NCBI RefSeq assembly: GCF_013033355.1
Contig: NZ_WQDY01000003.1
Location: forward strand, 186,001 to 250,000
Length of the DNA: 64,000 bases
Source: Ruegeria lacuscaerulensis
Lineage (GTDB): Bacteria; Pseudomonadota; Alphaproteobacteria; Rhodobacterales; Rhodobacteraceae
Direction: 5' to 3'
Shown: one piece after another, positions 30,664-39,380 of the stretch
Position numbering within the stretch: the first letter of the stretch is position 1
How the letters are laid out: every line of letters begins with the position of its first letter
Notes under the pieces: generated by a model
Told to the model about the DNA's origin: nothing
Seen by the model: the letters and a program-made list of their open reading frames with translations, nothing else
The model's database searches: none
Program-made: the position numbers and the translations under genes

Positions 30664-30821
30664 TTAACTCTTGTCAGGATGGCAGTGACCACGTCTAAGA
30701 TCGGGCGGCAATCGGATTGCGAATTTGGTCCCGTTTGGCCGCTGGGAAAATAGGCTTAGGTTTAAATTTTAATCAGGTTGCACAAAAAGTAATCGAAATT
30801 GAATCGACTGGGAATTTTGAG

Positions 30822-32489
30822 ATGACGGAACTGCTGACGGCTGCTCAGATGCGGGCCATCGAACAGGCCGCGATTGAGTCTGGTGAGGTGACCGGACTGG
30901 AGCTAATGGAGCGGGCCGGGCAGGGCGTTGTCGACGCGATTTATGAGGAGTGGCCCGAGTACAAGGATCGAGGGGCCAGCCCCTCGAGCTCCCCGAGGTA
31001 TTTGGGGCCAGATGAAGGGGATCCACTGCGCGCTGTGGTGTTGTGCGGGCCGGGGAACAATGGCGGTGATGGGTTTGTTGTTGCGCGTCTGCTGCATGCG
31101 TTGGGGTGGAACCTTGAGGTGTTTCTGTACGGGGATGCTGAGAAGCTGCCGCCGGATGCGCGAGTGAATTATGAGCGGTGGATCGAGTTGGGGGCTGTCA
31201 AAGCTCGAAAGATTGATCCACCACCCTTGGGGGATGAGTATCTGCCTTTCCCGGATCATTTGGACCTGATTGTCGATAGCTTGTTTGGAACCGGTTTGAC
31301 TCGTCCTTTTGGGGGGGCGTTTAGCCTTTTGGCTCAAGAGGCGGTGAAAACTTTGCTAACAGAGAAAGGTGTTCGGGTTGTGTCCGTAGACACACCGAGT
31401 GGATTGTGCGCAGACAGCGGTCGGGCGATAGGCTCCGCAATTTCGGCTGATTTGACCGTTTCATTTCATACTAGAAAGATTGGTCATCTAATCGCGGATG
31501 GTCCCCGATATTGTGGAAAGACTGTTGTGGCTGGCATTGGGCTGCCGTCACTGGAAAAGCCTGATTCAGCGGCCCGAAGTGCTTTGGTTAGGCTCCACGA
31601 TCAGGAAAAACTGGTTCGGGTGCTGTGTACGGAAGCAGATCAAAGCAACTTGCCACAGTATCTCTTCAAAAAGCTTTACGAGCATAAATACTCCCACGGT
31701 CACGCCCTGATCCTCTCAGGCGGCGCTGCGCAAACTGGAGCTGCGCGGTTAGCGGCGAGGGGGGCTTTGCGGATTGGGGCTGGGTTGGTGACGCTTGGGG
31801 TGCCGGGCTCGGCTCAGATGGAGGTGGCGGCGCAGGTGACGGCCCTGATGGTGCAACGCGTTGATGGGGCCGAGGGGTTTGCGGATGTGCTGGGCGACGA
31901 GCGGTTGAATGCGCTGTGTCTTGGGCCTGGAATGGGGTTGGAGCGGGCGCGCGAACTGGTGCCGGTTGCGTTGCAGGCCAAGCGGTCGACCGTGCTGGAT
32001 GCGGATGCTCTGACGGCGTTTGCAGATGATCCGGCGGCCCTGTTTGGGCAGTTGCACGAGAATTGCGTTCTGACCCCGCATGGGGGCGAATTTGCGCGCC
32101 TGTTCCCGGATATTGCCCAGAAATTGGCGGCTACGCCAACCAAAGGCCCGGCCTATTCCAAGGTGGACGCCACGCGCGAAGCCGCCAAGCGGGCGAGGTG
32201 TGTGGTTCTGTTCAAGGGGCCAGACACGGTGATTGCCGCGCCGGATGGGCGATGTTCGATCAATGCTGCTGTCTATGATCGTGCGGCACCTTGGTTGGCT
32301 ACGGCCGGGTCAGGGGATGTTCTTGCAGGGTTCATCACGGGCCTTTCGGCGCGCGGGTTCAGTCCGATGCAGGCGGCGGAAACGGGCGCTTGGCTGCATG
32401 TGGAATGCGCGCGCAACTTTGGGCCGGGTCTGATCGCCGAGGATTTGCCCGAGCAGTTCCCTGCTGTTTTGAAACAGATCGAAGCCTGA
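30822..32489 (+). CDS. nnr: Bifunctional ADP-dependent NAD(P)H-hydrate dehydratase / NAD(P)H-hydrate epimerase
   Basis: A 555-residue fusion enzyme that repairs hydrated NAD(P)H. The N-terminal epimerase domain (~1-230) holds VVLCGPGNNGGDGFVVAR and SLFGTGL. The C-terminal dehydratase domain holds GHALILSGGAAQTGAARLAARGALRIGAGLV and a late PWLATAGSGDVLAGFITGL. Start ATG 30822 is chosen by the family N-terminus (LLTAAQMRAIEQAA). Residues ~49-68 (DRGASPSSSPRYLGPDEGDP) are encoded by an inserted palindromic repeat and are absent from the typical family alignment as I know it. Confidence 0.95.
   Translation: MTELLTAAQMRAIEQAAIESGEVTGLELMERAGQGVVDAIYEEWPEYKDRGASPSSSPRYLGPDEGDPLRAVVLCGPGNNGGDGFVVARLLHALGWNLEVFLYGDAEKLPPDARVNYERWIELGAVKARKIDPPPLGDEYLPFPDHLDLIVDSLFGTGLTRPFGGAFSLLAQEAVKTLLTEKGVRVVSVDTPSGLCADSGRAIGSAISADLTVSFHTRKIGHLIADGPRYCGKTVVAGIGLPSLEKPDSAARSALVRLHDQEKLVRVLCTEADQSNLPQYLFKKLYEHKYSHGHALILSGGAAQTGAARLAARGALRIGAGLVTLGVPGSAQMEVAAQVTALMVQRVDGAEGFADVLGDERLNALCLGPGMGLERARELVPVALQAKRSTVLDADALTAFADDPAALFGQLHENCVLTPHGGEFARLFPDIAQKLAATPTKGPAYSKVDATREAAKRARCVVLFKGPDTVIAAPDGRCSINAAVYDRAAPWLATAGSGDVLAGFITGLSARGFSPMQAAETGAWLHVECARNFGPGLIAEDLPEQFPAVLKQIEA
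30966..31024 (-). repeat. In-frame coding copy of the palindromic repeat
   Basis: This is the reverse complement of the intergenic copy at 8654-8713, with few changes. The hairpin CGAGGGG-CCAG-CCCCTCG keeps pairing where the other copy has GTGAGGGG/CCCCTCAC, so the stem varies with compensation. It lies between helix 1 and strand 1 of the epimerase domain, keeps the frame and has no stop codon. Confidence 0.8.
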
Positions 32490-32691
32490 TCCGCTTTGAG
32501 GCAGGCCTGTATTGCTGTCTGTCTCTTCCGCGTCGCGGGAAACTAGTCACCAACAATTTTAGACAAAAGACGGTCAAAACAAGGCTGATCGGGCAGTTGC
32601 CTCTTGCACGCGGGGGGCTGGGCAAATAGAAGGCGTCAAATTTGCCCGGCGCGCCGTTTTGCGCGCCCCGAATCCTATGGGGACTACCATA

Positions 32692-34023
32692 ATGCAGGTT
32701 ACCGAGACGCTGAACGAAGGTCTGAAACGCGGCTATAACATTGTCGTATCCGCCGCCGAGCTGGACGACAAAGTGAATGAGAAACTGGTTGAAGCGCAGC
32801 CAGAAGTCGAAATGAAGGGTTTTCGCAAAGGCAAGGTGCCGATGGCGCTGCTGAAAAAGCAGTTCGGCCAGCGTCTGCTGGGTGAAGCGATGCAGGAAAG
32901 CATCGACGGTGCGATGAACAAGCATTTTGAAGACAGCGGCGATCGTCCGGCTCTGCAGCCCGAGGTCAAGATGACCAACGAGGACTGGAAAGAAGGCGAC
33001 GACGTCCATGTCGAAATGTCCTATGAGGCTCTGCCCGCGATCCCCGAGGTTGACCTGAAATCAGTCGAGCTGGAAAAACTGGTCGTCAAAGCCGATGACG
33101 CAGCCATCGAAGAGGCGCTGAACAACCTGGCCGAAACCGCGCAGGATTTCAAAGCGCGCCGTAAAGGCTCGAAAGCCAAGGATGGCGACCAGATCGTATT
33201 CGACTTTGTCGGCAAGGTTGACGGCGAAGAATTCGAGGGTGGCTCGGCCGAAGACTACCCGTTGGTTCTGGGCTCAAACAGCTTCATTCCCGGTTTCGAA
33301 GAGCAGCTGGTTGGCGTTAAAGCCGAAGAAGAAAAAGACGTTAACGTCACCTTCCCGGCTGAATACGGTGCCGAGCATCTGGCCGGAAAAGACGCTGTTT
33401 TCACCTGCACCGTGAAAGAGGTGAAAGAACCCGTCGCTGCAGAAGTGAACGACGAGCTGGCCACCAAGTTTGGCGCTGAAGACCTGGAAGCCCTGAAGGG
33501 CCAGATCGCCGAGCGTTTGGAAGCCGAATATGCTGGCGCTTCGCGCGCAGTCATGAAACGTGCCCTGCTGGATGCGCTGGACGAGAAAGTCTCGTTCGAC
33601 TTGCCGCCGTCGTTGGTTGAGGCGGAAGCCAAACAGATCGCACACCAGCTGTGGCACGAAGAAAACCCGGACGTTGAAGGTCATGACCACGATCCGATCG
33701 AACCCACCGACGAGCACAACACATTGGCCGAGCGCCGCGTGCGTTTGGGCCTGCTGTTGGCCGAGCTGGGGCAGAAAGCCGAAGTTGAAGTCACCGATGC
33801 CGAGATGACTCAGGCGATCATGAACCAGGCACGTCAGTACCCGGGTCAGGAACGTCAGTTCTTTGAGTTCGTGCAGCAGAACGCTCAGATGCAGCAGCAA
33901 CTGCGTGCCCCGATTTTTGAGGACAAGGTCATCGACTACATTGTCGAGCTGGCTCAGGTCACCGACAAGGACGTCAGCAAAGACGACCTGCAGAAAGCTG
34001 TCGAGGCTTTGGAAGAGGAATAA
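32692..34023 (+). CDS. tig: Trigger factor
   Basis: A 443-residue ribosome-bound chaperone and peptidyl-prolyl isomerase. The N-terminal ribosome-binding signature is [19 protein letters not shown]. The FKBP-type PPIase domain (~160-245) contains [21 protein letters not shown] helical C-terminal arm follows, with Glu-rich tails and a Gln-rich run ([13 protein letters not shown]). ATG 32692 fits the family start ([15 protein letters not shown]). Confidence 0.98.
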   Translation: MQVTETLNEGLKRGYNIVVSAAELDDKVNEKLVEAQPEVEMKGFRKGKVPMALLKKQFGQRLLGEAMQESIDGAMNKHFEDSGDRPALQPEVKMTNEDWKEGDDVHVEMSYEALPAIPEVDLKSVELEKLVVKADDAAIEEALNNLAETAQDFKARRKGSKAKDGDQIVFDFVGKVDGEEFEGGSAEDYPLVLGSNSFIPGFEEQLVGVKAEEEKDVNVTFPAEYGAEHLAGKDAVFTCTVKEVKEPVAAEVNDELATKFGAEDLEALKGQIAERLEAEYAGASRAVMKRALLDALDEKVSFDLPPSLVEAEAKQIAHQLWHEENPDVEGHDHDPIEPTDEHNTLAERRVRLGLLLAELGQKAEVEVTDAEMTQAIMNQARQYPGQERQFFEFVQQNAQMQQQLRAPIFEDKVIDYIVELAQVTDKDVSKDDLQKAVEALEEE

Positions 34024-34059
34024 TTCTCTTTCGCCCCTTTCGGGCAAGCAAGATAAAAC

Positions 34060-34092
34060 GCGGAGCCGTCTGGAAACAACGGCTCCGCTTGA
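34060..34092. terminator. Terminator between tig and luxI
   Basis: GCGGAGCCGT (34060-34069) pairs with ACGGCTCCGC (34079-34088). On the minus strand the stem is followed by GTTTTATCTT, so it fits luxI best, and it can also end tig. Confidence 0.8.
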
Positions 34093-34118
34093 GTGGCTTA
34101 CGCTATGAGGTGAGGGGG

Positions 34119-34976
34119 TCAGGCCTCATGAGCGAAAGCGCGGGGGGTACTCAGCAGAGCGAACTTCTGCTCTGGCGTAAACTTATCCGAAAGTTCTTCA
34201 ATCAGCCTCAGAACAGCGTCAACTTCGTCTTTCGAGGTGGCTGCACCCATTTGTTCCACAAAGTACTTTTCGAGCTGATTGAGCGGCTTACGGTCGTAGT
34301 TTGCAGCCTTGGGCGCTGCTTTGGTCGTGTCGAACAACGTGCGTGCTTGTTCGTCGCTTAGAAACACATCGTGCGCGATTCCTGCATATTTCCGAATTCC
34401 GGAAATCCTTTCGTCCGAGCAATCCATAAGTGCGGCCATGGCAACAACTTTGCCCATTGGTTTGGCAGAGCCTAAATAGTCATACGGAGCGTTACCAGAC
34501 CGTTGCAGAACCCGGTTCATGACAGGATCAATCACAGCGATCGAATCCAGCACTCCTGCCATCTTTGCGTATTCGAACGACCCTATCATGACCTCGCTGG
34601 TTACGTACGAGACCGAATTTTCGCCCCTGCCACGCCCCAGTTTCTTTGTGTCGACGCAAAAACGGGTTGCTTCCCACACTTGCGCGCTGCGCAGAGGCGG
34701 TTCGCCGTCCAGAATCGAGTTAAACACGTCTGCCAGCATATGTGGCCCCGTGGTCTGCAGCAACCGCATGCAGCCTACGACGTCCCCCTCGTCGTTTAGG
34801 CTGACCACGTGTGCAGGATTAAGCGTATCAAATTTGTCGACTTCCCGACCGTCGCGGATGTTCACATCCCATCCCAAGCGGTCGCCGAAAACGCGCGCGC
34901 GCAGTTGATACATTTCGTCCAAGACGTCTTTGAATTTATGTTGGTTTATACCATCAATCACGATGATCATTTCCAT
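34119..34976 (-). CDS. luxI: LuxI-type acyl-homoserine-lactone synthase, long form
   Basis: A 285-residue protein. LuxI residues are visible near the start: YQLRARVFGDRLGW, then EVDKFD, GCMRLLQTT and VWEATRFCVD. The family makes AHL signals from acyl-ACP and S-adenosylmethionine. Typical LuxI is ~200-220 residues; here ~70 extra C-terminal residues carry a charged helical tail (LNQLEKYFVEQMGAA, ELSDKFTPEQKFALL). ATG 34976 or the ATG at 34970 could be used. It is directly downstream of luxR. Confidence 0.92.
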   Translation of the reverse strand: MEMIIVIDGINQHKFKDVLDEMYQLRARVFGDRLGWDVNIRDGREVDKFDTLNPAHVVSLNDEGDVVGCMRLLQTTGPHMLADVFNSILDGEPPLRSAQVWEATRFCVDTKKLGRGRGENSVSYVTSEVMIGSFEYAKMAGVLDSIAVIDPVMNRVLQRSGNAPYDYLGSAKPMGKVVAMAALMDCSDERISGIRKYAGIAHDVFLSDEQARTLFDTTKAAPKAANYDRKPLNQLEKYFVEQMGAATSKDEVDAVLRLIEELSDKFTPEQKFALLSTPRAFAHEA

Positions 34977-34987
34977 CCCCCTACAGA

Positions 34988-35016
34988 TTGGTTACCGTGA
35001 ATGGAAAATTAACCAA
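34988..35016. promoter_or_regulatory. TTGGTTA dyad between luxR and luxI
   Basis: TTGGTTA (34988-34994) is repeated as TAACCAA (35010-35016) with 15 bases between, 12 bp upstream of the luxI ATG. The same core recurs at the luxR stop (35063-35073, TTGGTTAACCA). It could be a LuxR-type site or an RNA hairpin controlling luxI translation. Confidence 0.35.
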
Positions 35017-35066
35017 GTTATGATCTGAGACTATTGGGGGTTTCCCGTAGAGAAGCGGTTTTTTGG

Positions 35067-35768
35067 TTAACCAGGGGCGATTATTCCAAGTCCTATGGCG
35101 CGACCAATCGCCTGTGGCGTGGTCAAAGCCCCGAGTTTCTCGCGGCCGGACCTAACGTGAACTTCAACTGTGCGGTGCGAGATCGAAAGAATATCGCCGA
35201 TGTCCTGTTGCGACTTCCCTTCCGCTACCCATTGCAAAATCTCTTTCTCACGCGTGGACAGGGTTGGCAGATACAGGGCTTTTGCCAAAAGCCCGGACTG
35301 CATGACGGTGTCATGCGCCTGGACTGCCGCCAACTGCAGGTCTCCCATAACGTGTCGCTTCAGTCTTTCCCATTCCTCATCCGAGCAGTTGCGGGTCACG
35401 TTCAGCAAGCCACATTCGCCATAGGGACCCCGGACCGGAACGGTCAGCCCCCGCGGGGTAATTCCAAAGTCGTGGGCATCTTTGAAAACCGTGTGAAACT
35501 TTTCATCTTGGCTAAAACGACTCCAGTCCACCGGTGCGATGCTAAGCATGGATTGGTACAAAGTTGGATCGAAGTGATGAAACCCTTGGCTTCCGTAGTG
35601 GATCTTCCATTCGTCGGGGTAATTTGCATAGCCCTGAACATCCCCTTTGACGGGGTTGAAAGTTGCATAGGATGCGTAATCAAAGCCAAGTTCGTTGCAA
35701 ACGGCATTGATAATGTCCGCCGCAGACCTTTCTTCTTGTTCGATCCTGGCTAGGTCGATGAGCTTCAA
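35067..35768 (-). CDS. luxR: LuxR-family AHL-responsive regulator
   Basis: A 233-residue protein with an N-terminal autoinducer-binding domain. It includes YANYPDEWKIHYGSQGFHHFDPTL, with the W/Y/D pattern of AHL pockets, and FGITPRGLTVPVRGPYGECGLL. A C-terminal GerE helix-turn-helix follows (LSTREKEILQWVAEGKSQQDIGDILSISHRTVEVHV). The start is TTG with AAGG 8 bases upstream; no ATG or GTG lies in frame just upstream. It is followed by luxI in the same direction, so it probably responds to that signal. Confidence 0.94.
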   Translation of the reverse strand: MKLIDLARIEQEERSAADIINAVCNELGFDYASYATFNPVKGDVQGYANYPDEWKIHYGSQGFHHFDPTLYQSMLSIAPVDWSRFSQDEKFHTVFKDAHDFGITPRGLTVPVRGPYGECGLLNVTRNCSDEEWERLKRHVMGDLQLAAVQAHDTVMQSGLLAKALYLPTLSTREKEILQWVAEGKSQQDIGDILSISHRTVEVHVRSGREKLGALTTPQAIGRAIGLGIIAPG

Positions 35769-35837
35769 GTGTCTAACCTTCGTGATAACTATCCTCTCCC
35801 CAGAGCATAGTCGTATCTGTCCAAATTAAAGCATACG

Positions 35838-35864
35838 TTGCGTCACCTTGATGATGTGACGCAA
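35838..35864. promoter_or_regulatory. Perfect 9-bp dyad upstream of luxR
   Basis: TTGCGTCAC (35838-35846) and GTGACGCAA (35856-35864) are exact reverse complements, 9 bases apart. They lie ~70 bp upstream of the luxR start. No T-tract follows, so an operator is more likely than a terminator. A self-binding LuxR site is possible, but the arms do not match a consensus I know. Confidence 0.45.
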
Positions 35865-35980
35865 GCAAATAGTTCGCTTTGCATGGTGTTAATGCAGTGA
35901 AATGGCAATAGATACGTAGGAATTGGCCTGTTTTTGCAGCGGTATTTTGCGGATTGTTGCCGACTGCAGGACAAGTTGTC

Positions 35981-36457
35981 TCACTCGGGTTTCAACCCAG
36001 TCTCGACCAGCAATCCGCGGGCCTTGGCCTCAGGCCAATAGCCCTTGGCATAAAGGAAAATCGCGCGCTGCTGATCGCCGTCGGACAATAACCATGCTCC
36101 GCGTAGGTATTTGCCCGCAAATTCCAGATTGGTATCGGCGTCCAACAGGCCCTGTGGGTCACCACTGTAACCCATGGACCGGGCTGTTGCCGGAAGGATC
36201 TGCAACAGGCCATAATAGGGACGGTTCACCGCCCACGGCCGGTGTGTGCTTTCTCGGATGGCGAGCTTGTGAACCAACTCTCGCGGGAGCTCGTAGTGAT
36301 CGGCCCATTTGTTGATCGAGGCCCGCAACTCGGGCGTCTCATTGGGATAAAGCGGAGGATCAAATGCGGCACGTGTCGGGGTGTCCGGGCTTCCGCATGC
36401 AGCAAGAGGCGCGGCGAGCAACAGGGCAATCAGATTACGGCGCATGATTTTGGTCAT
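35981..36457 (-). CDS. Small lytic transglycosylase lipoprotein (SLT fold)
   Basis: A 158-residue protein with a lipobox ending PLAAC. The SLT domain shows the catalytic Glu in AIRESTHRPWAVN, then YYGLLQILPATARSMGY and DADTNLEFAGKYLRGAW. ATG 36457 is chosen because GGAG lies 7 bases upstream and the signal sequence begins there. It degrades peptidoglycan from the inner leaflet of the outer membrane (inferred). Confidence 0.85.
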   Translation of the reverse strand: MTKIMRRNLIALLLAAPLAACGSPDTPTRAAFDPPLYPNETPELRASINKWADHYELPRELVHKLAIRESTHRPWAVNRPYYGLLQILPATARSMGYSGDPQGLLDADTNLEFAGKYLRGAWLLSDGDQQRAIFLYAKGYWPEAKARGLLVETGLKPE

Positions 36458-36558
36458 CGAGATCTCCGGCGTTTGTCGCGATACTAGGAAACTTGGTTTC
36501 GTCCGCAAGGGTAGCGGAAGATTCCGGCTGAAATATGCCGTTGGGACCTTGAATGAAA

Positions 36559-36586
36559 AAAGGCCGCGCATGATGACGCGGCCTTT
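36559..36586 (-). terminator. Terminator of the rpsF-rpsR-rplI operon
   Basis: AAAGGCCGCG (36559-36568) pairs with CGCGGCCTTT (36577-36586), followed by TTTC on the minus strand. It lies 21 bp after the rplI stop. Confidence 0.75.
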
Positions 36587-36606
36587 CTCAAATCCAGTGA
36601 AGAAGA

Positions 36607-37230
36607 TCAGGCTTTTGCTTCGTCTTCTTCCGCAGCTGGTGCTTCGTCAGCAACCAGGTCATCGTCGTCCGACGCGGCCGAACCGATGTCGTCGAACAGC
36701 TCGGCGATTTCGAATTCAGCGGCTGCTTCTTCTTCGGCAGCCAGTTCCTGGATCGACTTGCCCGAAGCTTGCAGTTCGGCTTCTTCTTCCGAACGGGCGA
36801 CGTTCATCTGAATCTCGACTTCGACCTCGGGGTGCAGTTTGACTGCGAGCGAGTGCAGACCCAGTTCCTTGATCGGTGCGATCAGGGCGATCTGTTTCTT
36901 GTCGACGGTGAAGCCAGCTTCGGTCGCGGCCTCTGCGGCGTCACGCGGAGTGACCGAGCCATACAGAGCGCCAGCATCCGATGCCGAGCGAATCACGATG
37001 AACTGCTGACCGTCCAGCTTTTCAGCCAGTGCTTCAGCTTCTTTCTTGGTTTCCAGGTTGTGCGCTTCAAGCTGCGCCTTGCGGGCTTCGAACGAGGCGA
37101 TGTTCGACTCGGACGCGCTCAGGGCTTTGCCTTGGGGCAGCAGGAAGTTGCGGGCGTAGCCAGGCTTGACGTCAACGACGTCGCCCATCTGACCCAATTT
37201 CGCAACGCGTTCCAGCAGGATAACTTGCAT
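36607..37230 (-). CDS. rplI: 50S ribosomal protein L9
   Basis: A 207-residue L9. The N-terminal domain starts [36 protein letters not shown] and the C-terminal domain follows. The last ~55 residues are a Glu/Ala-rich acidic extension beyond the ~150 residues of many bacteria; long L9 forms are known in alphaproteobacteria. It is third in the operon after rpsF and rpsR. Confidence 0.97.
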   Translation of the reverse strand: MQVILLERVAKLGQMGDVVDVKPGYARNFLLPQGKALSASESNIASFEARKAQLEAHNLETKKEAEALAEKLDGQQFIVIRSASDAGALYGSVTPRDAAEAATEAGFTVDKKQIALIAPIKELGLHSLAVKLHPEVEVEIQMNVARSEEEAELQASGKSIQELAAEEEAAAEFEIAELFDDIGSAASDDDDLVADEAPAAEEDEAKA

Positions 37231-37242
37231 GTCAGTCTCTCC

Positions 37243-37470
37243 TTACTTCACGGCGTAGGGCAGCAGGGCGAGGAAGCGGGCGCGCTTGATAGCACGGGCC
37301 AGTTCACGCTGCTTTTTCGCCGAAACGGCGGTGATGCGCGAAGGTACGATCTTGCCACGCTCAGAGATGTAGCGCTGCAGCAGACGGGTGTCCTTATAGT
37401 CGATCTTCGGCGCGTTATCGCCCGAGAACGGGCAGACCTTGCGGCGGCGGAAAAATGGTTTTGCGGCCAT
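37243..37470 (-). CDS. rpsR: 30S ribosomal protein S18
   Basis: A 75-residue basic protein, the normal size. It shows the S18 signature [24 protein letters not shown] and [13 protein letters not shown]. It forms a heterodimer with S6 at the platform. The spacing is 12 bp to rplI and 28 bp from rpsF. Confidence 0.98.
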   Translation of the reverse strand: MAAKPFFRRRKVCPFSGDNAPKIDYKDTRLLQRYISERGKIVPSRITAVSAKKQRELARAIKRARFLALLPYAVK

Positions 37471-37498
37471 GGTTTAATGTCCTTTCGTCAGGCGTTGA

Positions 37499-37852
37499 TC
37501 AACGGCGCTCGCGGCGGCCTTCGCGCTCGTCGCGCTTCTGCATCTGGACCGAGGGGCCCTCGGCATGTTCGTCGACCTTGATGGTCAGAACGCGCATGAC
37601 GTCTTCGTGCAGGCGCATCAGGCGCTCCATTTCCTGAACCGCGCCAGCAGGCGAGTCGGTTTTCAGGAAGGCGTAGTGGCCTTTGCGGTTTTTGTTGATC
37701 TTGTAGGCCATCGTCTTGACACCCCAGTACTCGCTTTCGACGACGTTGCCGCCGTTGTCAGCCAGAACGGTGCCGAAGTGTTCGACGAGGCTTTCTGCCT
37801 GCGCGTTGGACAGATCCTGACGCGCGATCATTACATGCTCATACAGTGGCAT
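37499..37852 (-). CDS. rpsF: 30S ribosomal protein S6
   Basis: A 117-residue protein with the S6 start MPLYEHVMIARQDL and the S18-contacting region VVESEYWGVKTMAYKINKNRKGHYA. The last ~20 residues are a charged tail. ATG 37852 is used because AGGAG lies 5 bases upstream; an in-frame GTG two codons earlier lacks support. A long stem-loop leader precedes it. Confidence 0.97.
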   Translation of the reverse strand: MPLYEHVMIARQDLSNAQAESLVEHFGTVLADNGGNVVESEYWGVKTMAYKINKNRKGHYAFLKTDSPAGAVQEMERLMRLHEDVMRVLTIKVDEHAEGPSVQMQKRDEREGRRERR

Positions 37853-37889
37853 GTGCACTCCTGTTTATATCAAGGCGCATTTCATAGGC

Positions 37890-37961
37890 GGGGCCATCTG
37901 GTCCTTCGCGACCCTGCCACGAGAGGCTGCGCGATTCATACGGTTAGCGAAGGATGGCCCC
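37890..37961 (-). promoter_or_regulatory. Long dyad in the rpsF leader (candidate S6:S18 autoregulatory RNA)
   Basis: GGGGCCATC (37890-37898), TGG, TCCTTCGC (37902-37909) pairs with GCGAAGGATGGCCCC (37947-37961). This gives a 15-bp-plus stem with a 3-nt bulge and a 37-nt loop. In the minus-strand RNA the bulge is CCA in the 3' arm. It lies 38 bp upstream of rpsF. The S6:S18 complex is known to bind its own leader through a bulged stem in other bacteria; this is the analogous place, not proven homology. Confidence 0.5.
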
Positions 37962-38138
37962 GTATACACGTTTATTGCGACGGGGCAAGTCCCGTCACAT
38001 ATGCCTTGGTGAAGTCGTGCTATTTTCACTGCGACGCCCAATTCCTGACGCTTTTCAATTCGATCTTAACTCTCATACCGGGACAATAACCGGACACACC
38101 GGACCCAAGTCGGCAACCTGAGAAACAGGGTGAGAGAA

Positions 38139-38657
38139 ATGACCGCGATTAATACGAATACACTCGAACAGACCGCGTCAAACGCGAGTTTTGAGAAATC
38201 CGTTCCAGTTCTGATCGCGTTCGCGCCGAACTGGAAAGTCCGCATGATCCTGGCGCGCATGGTTGGTGCGTTCCTGATTGTGATGGCATTTTCAATGTGG
38301 CTCGCTCCGGGCTCTGCCATGGCTACCGAAGTCTGGCCGATCAAACTGGCCGCGTCGCTTGCCTTTCTTGTTGTCGGTGTCAGTCTTCTGACCATTCAGG
38401 TGATGGATGCCCGTCCTGATGCGTATTTCGATCCGATCCGCCGTGAGGTGCGCGTTTTGCAAAAGAACGAAAACGGTCGGCCCCAGACTGTTCTGCGCCG
38501 CAGCTATGACACGCTGGGCGGTGCCAAGTTCAGCGATGACCAGGTCGAGCTGTTCGACGTGGACGGCAGCTTGTTGATGAAGCTGCCGTTGCAATCGGCG
38601 GATGTCAGCCGAGCGCTGAAGGGTCAACTGAGTGGAAGTGTAACAATCTTCGCCTGA
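38139..38657 (+). CDS. Two-helix membrane protein of unknown function
   Basis: A 172-residue protein. A 30-residue polar N-terminus is followed by two hydrophobic helices (ILARMVGAFLIVMAFSMWLAP and AASLAFLVVGVSLLTIQVMD). A ~90-residue soluble domain comes next, with RREVRVLQKNENGRPQTVLRRSYDTLGGAKFS, which looks PH- or beta-barrel-like. The function is unknown. It is preceded by a purine-rich RBS and followed by a dyad and terminator. Confidence 0.65.
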   Translation: MTAINTNTLEQTASNASFEKSVPVLIAFAPNWKVRMILARMVGAFLIVMAFSMWLAPGSAMATEVWPIKLAASLAFLVVGVSLLTIQVMDARPDAYFDPIRREVRVLQKNENGRPQTVLRRSYDTLGGAKFSDDQVELFDVDGSLLMKLPLQSADVSRALKGQLSGSVTIFA

Positions 38658-38663
38658 TTTTTA

Positions 38664-38685
38664 TTCTGTTCATATAGGAACAGAA
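38664..38685. promoter_or_regulatory. Perfect 8-bp dyad upstream of yceI
   Basis: TTCTGTTC (38664-38671) and GAACAGAA (38678-38685) are exact reverse complements around ATATAG. They sit between the preceding stop and the terminator ahead of yceI. This could be an operator or an mRNA 3' hairpin. Confidence 0.35.
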
Positions 38686-38706
38686 GTTGTGAGAGAATAA
38701 AGCTTG

Positions 38707-38733
38707 TGTGCCGCCCTTGGGCGGCACATTTTT
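38707..38733 (+). terminator. Terminator before yceI
   Basis: TGTGCCGC (38707-38714) pairs with GCGGCACA (38721-38728) across CCTTGG, followed by TTTTTG. It ends the transcript of the upstream two-helix protein. Confidence 0.8.
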
Positions 38734-38783
38734 GTTATCGAGCAACCCAACAGGTTTGCATCCACAACAATGCGGAGTTTGTC

Positions 38784-39356
38784 ATGAAATCCACCCTTCT
38801 TGCTGCTGCACTGGCCGTGTCGGCGACTTCGGCGTTTGCCAGCGCCGAGAAATACGTTCTGGACCCAAGCCACAGCCAGGTCATCTTCAACTACAATCAC
38901 CTTGGTTTCTCGACGACCTATGGCATGTTCTCGGGTTTTGAAGGCGAGATCATGTTCGATCAGGAAAACCCGGCAGCGTCCAGCGTGTCTGTGTCTATGC
39001 CAGTCGTTGAGATGTTCACCGGTTGGAAACCGCGTGAAGATCACTTTATGACCGAAGATTTCTTTGGCGTGACCGAAGGCGACTTGATCTCATTCACGTC
39101 GACCGGGATCGAAGTTACCGGTGAGAACACCGCCAACATCACCGGAGATCTAACCATGAACGGCGTTACCAAGTCGGTCGTGCTGGACGCCAAACTGAAC
39201 CAAGTCGGAGAACACCCGATGGCTGGCAAACCTTGGGCCGGTTTCGACGCAACAACCACTCTGATCCGCAGCGATTTTGATCTTGGCCAGTTTGCCCCGT
39301 TCGTCAGCGACGAAGTTCAAATCCAGATTTCGGTTGAGGCGCAAAAAGCAGAATAA
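38784..39356 (+). CDS. yceI: YceI-family periplasmic protein
   Basis: A 190-residue protein with a signal peptide ending TSAFASA. The YceI lipocalin-like domain starts YVLDPSHSQVIFNYNHLGFSTTYG and includes DHFMTEDFFGV and ITGDLTMNGVTKSVVLD. The fold binds polyprenoid-like lipids or quinones. It is convergent with a second YceI domain fused to cytochrome b561, with a shared terminator between. Confidence 0.94.
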   Translation: MKSTLLAAALAVSATSAFASAEKYVLDPSHSQVIFNYNHLGFSTTYGMFSGFEGEIMFDQENPAASSVSVSMPVVEMFTGWKPREDHFMTEDFFGVTEGDLISFTSTGIEVTGENTANITGDLTMNGVTKSVVLDAKLNQVGEHPMAGKPWAGFDATTTLIRSDFDLGQFAPFVSDEVQIQISVEAQKAE

Positions 39357-39380
39357 ACCGCTTTTATCTGTTGAAATCGA

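Noticed and set aside
32490..32691. tRNA or small RNA gene in the nnr-tig gap
   Set aside because: No cloverleaf or conserved RNA motif could be traced.
38664..38685. LexA box
   Set aside because: The dyad GTTC-N6-GAAC does not fit the alphaproteobacterial GTTC-N7-GTTC direct repeat.
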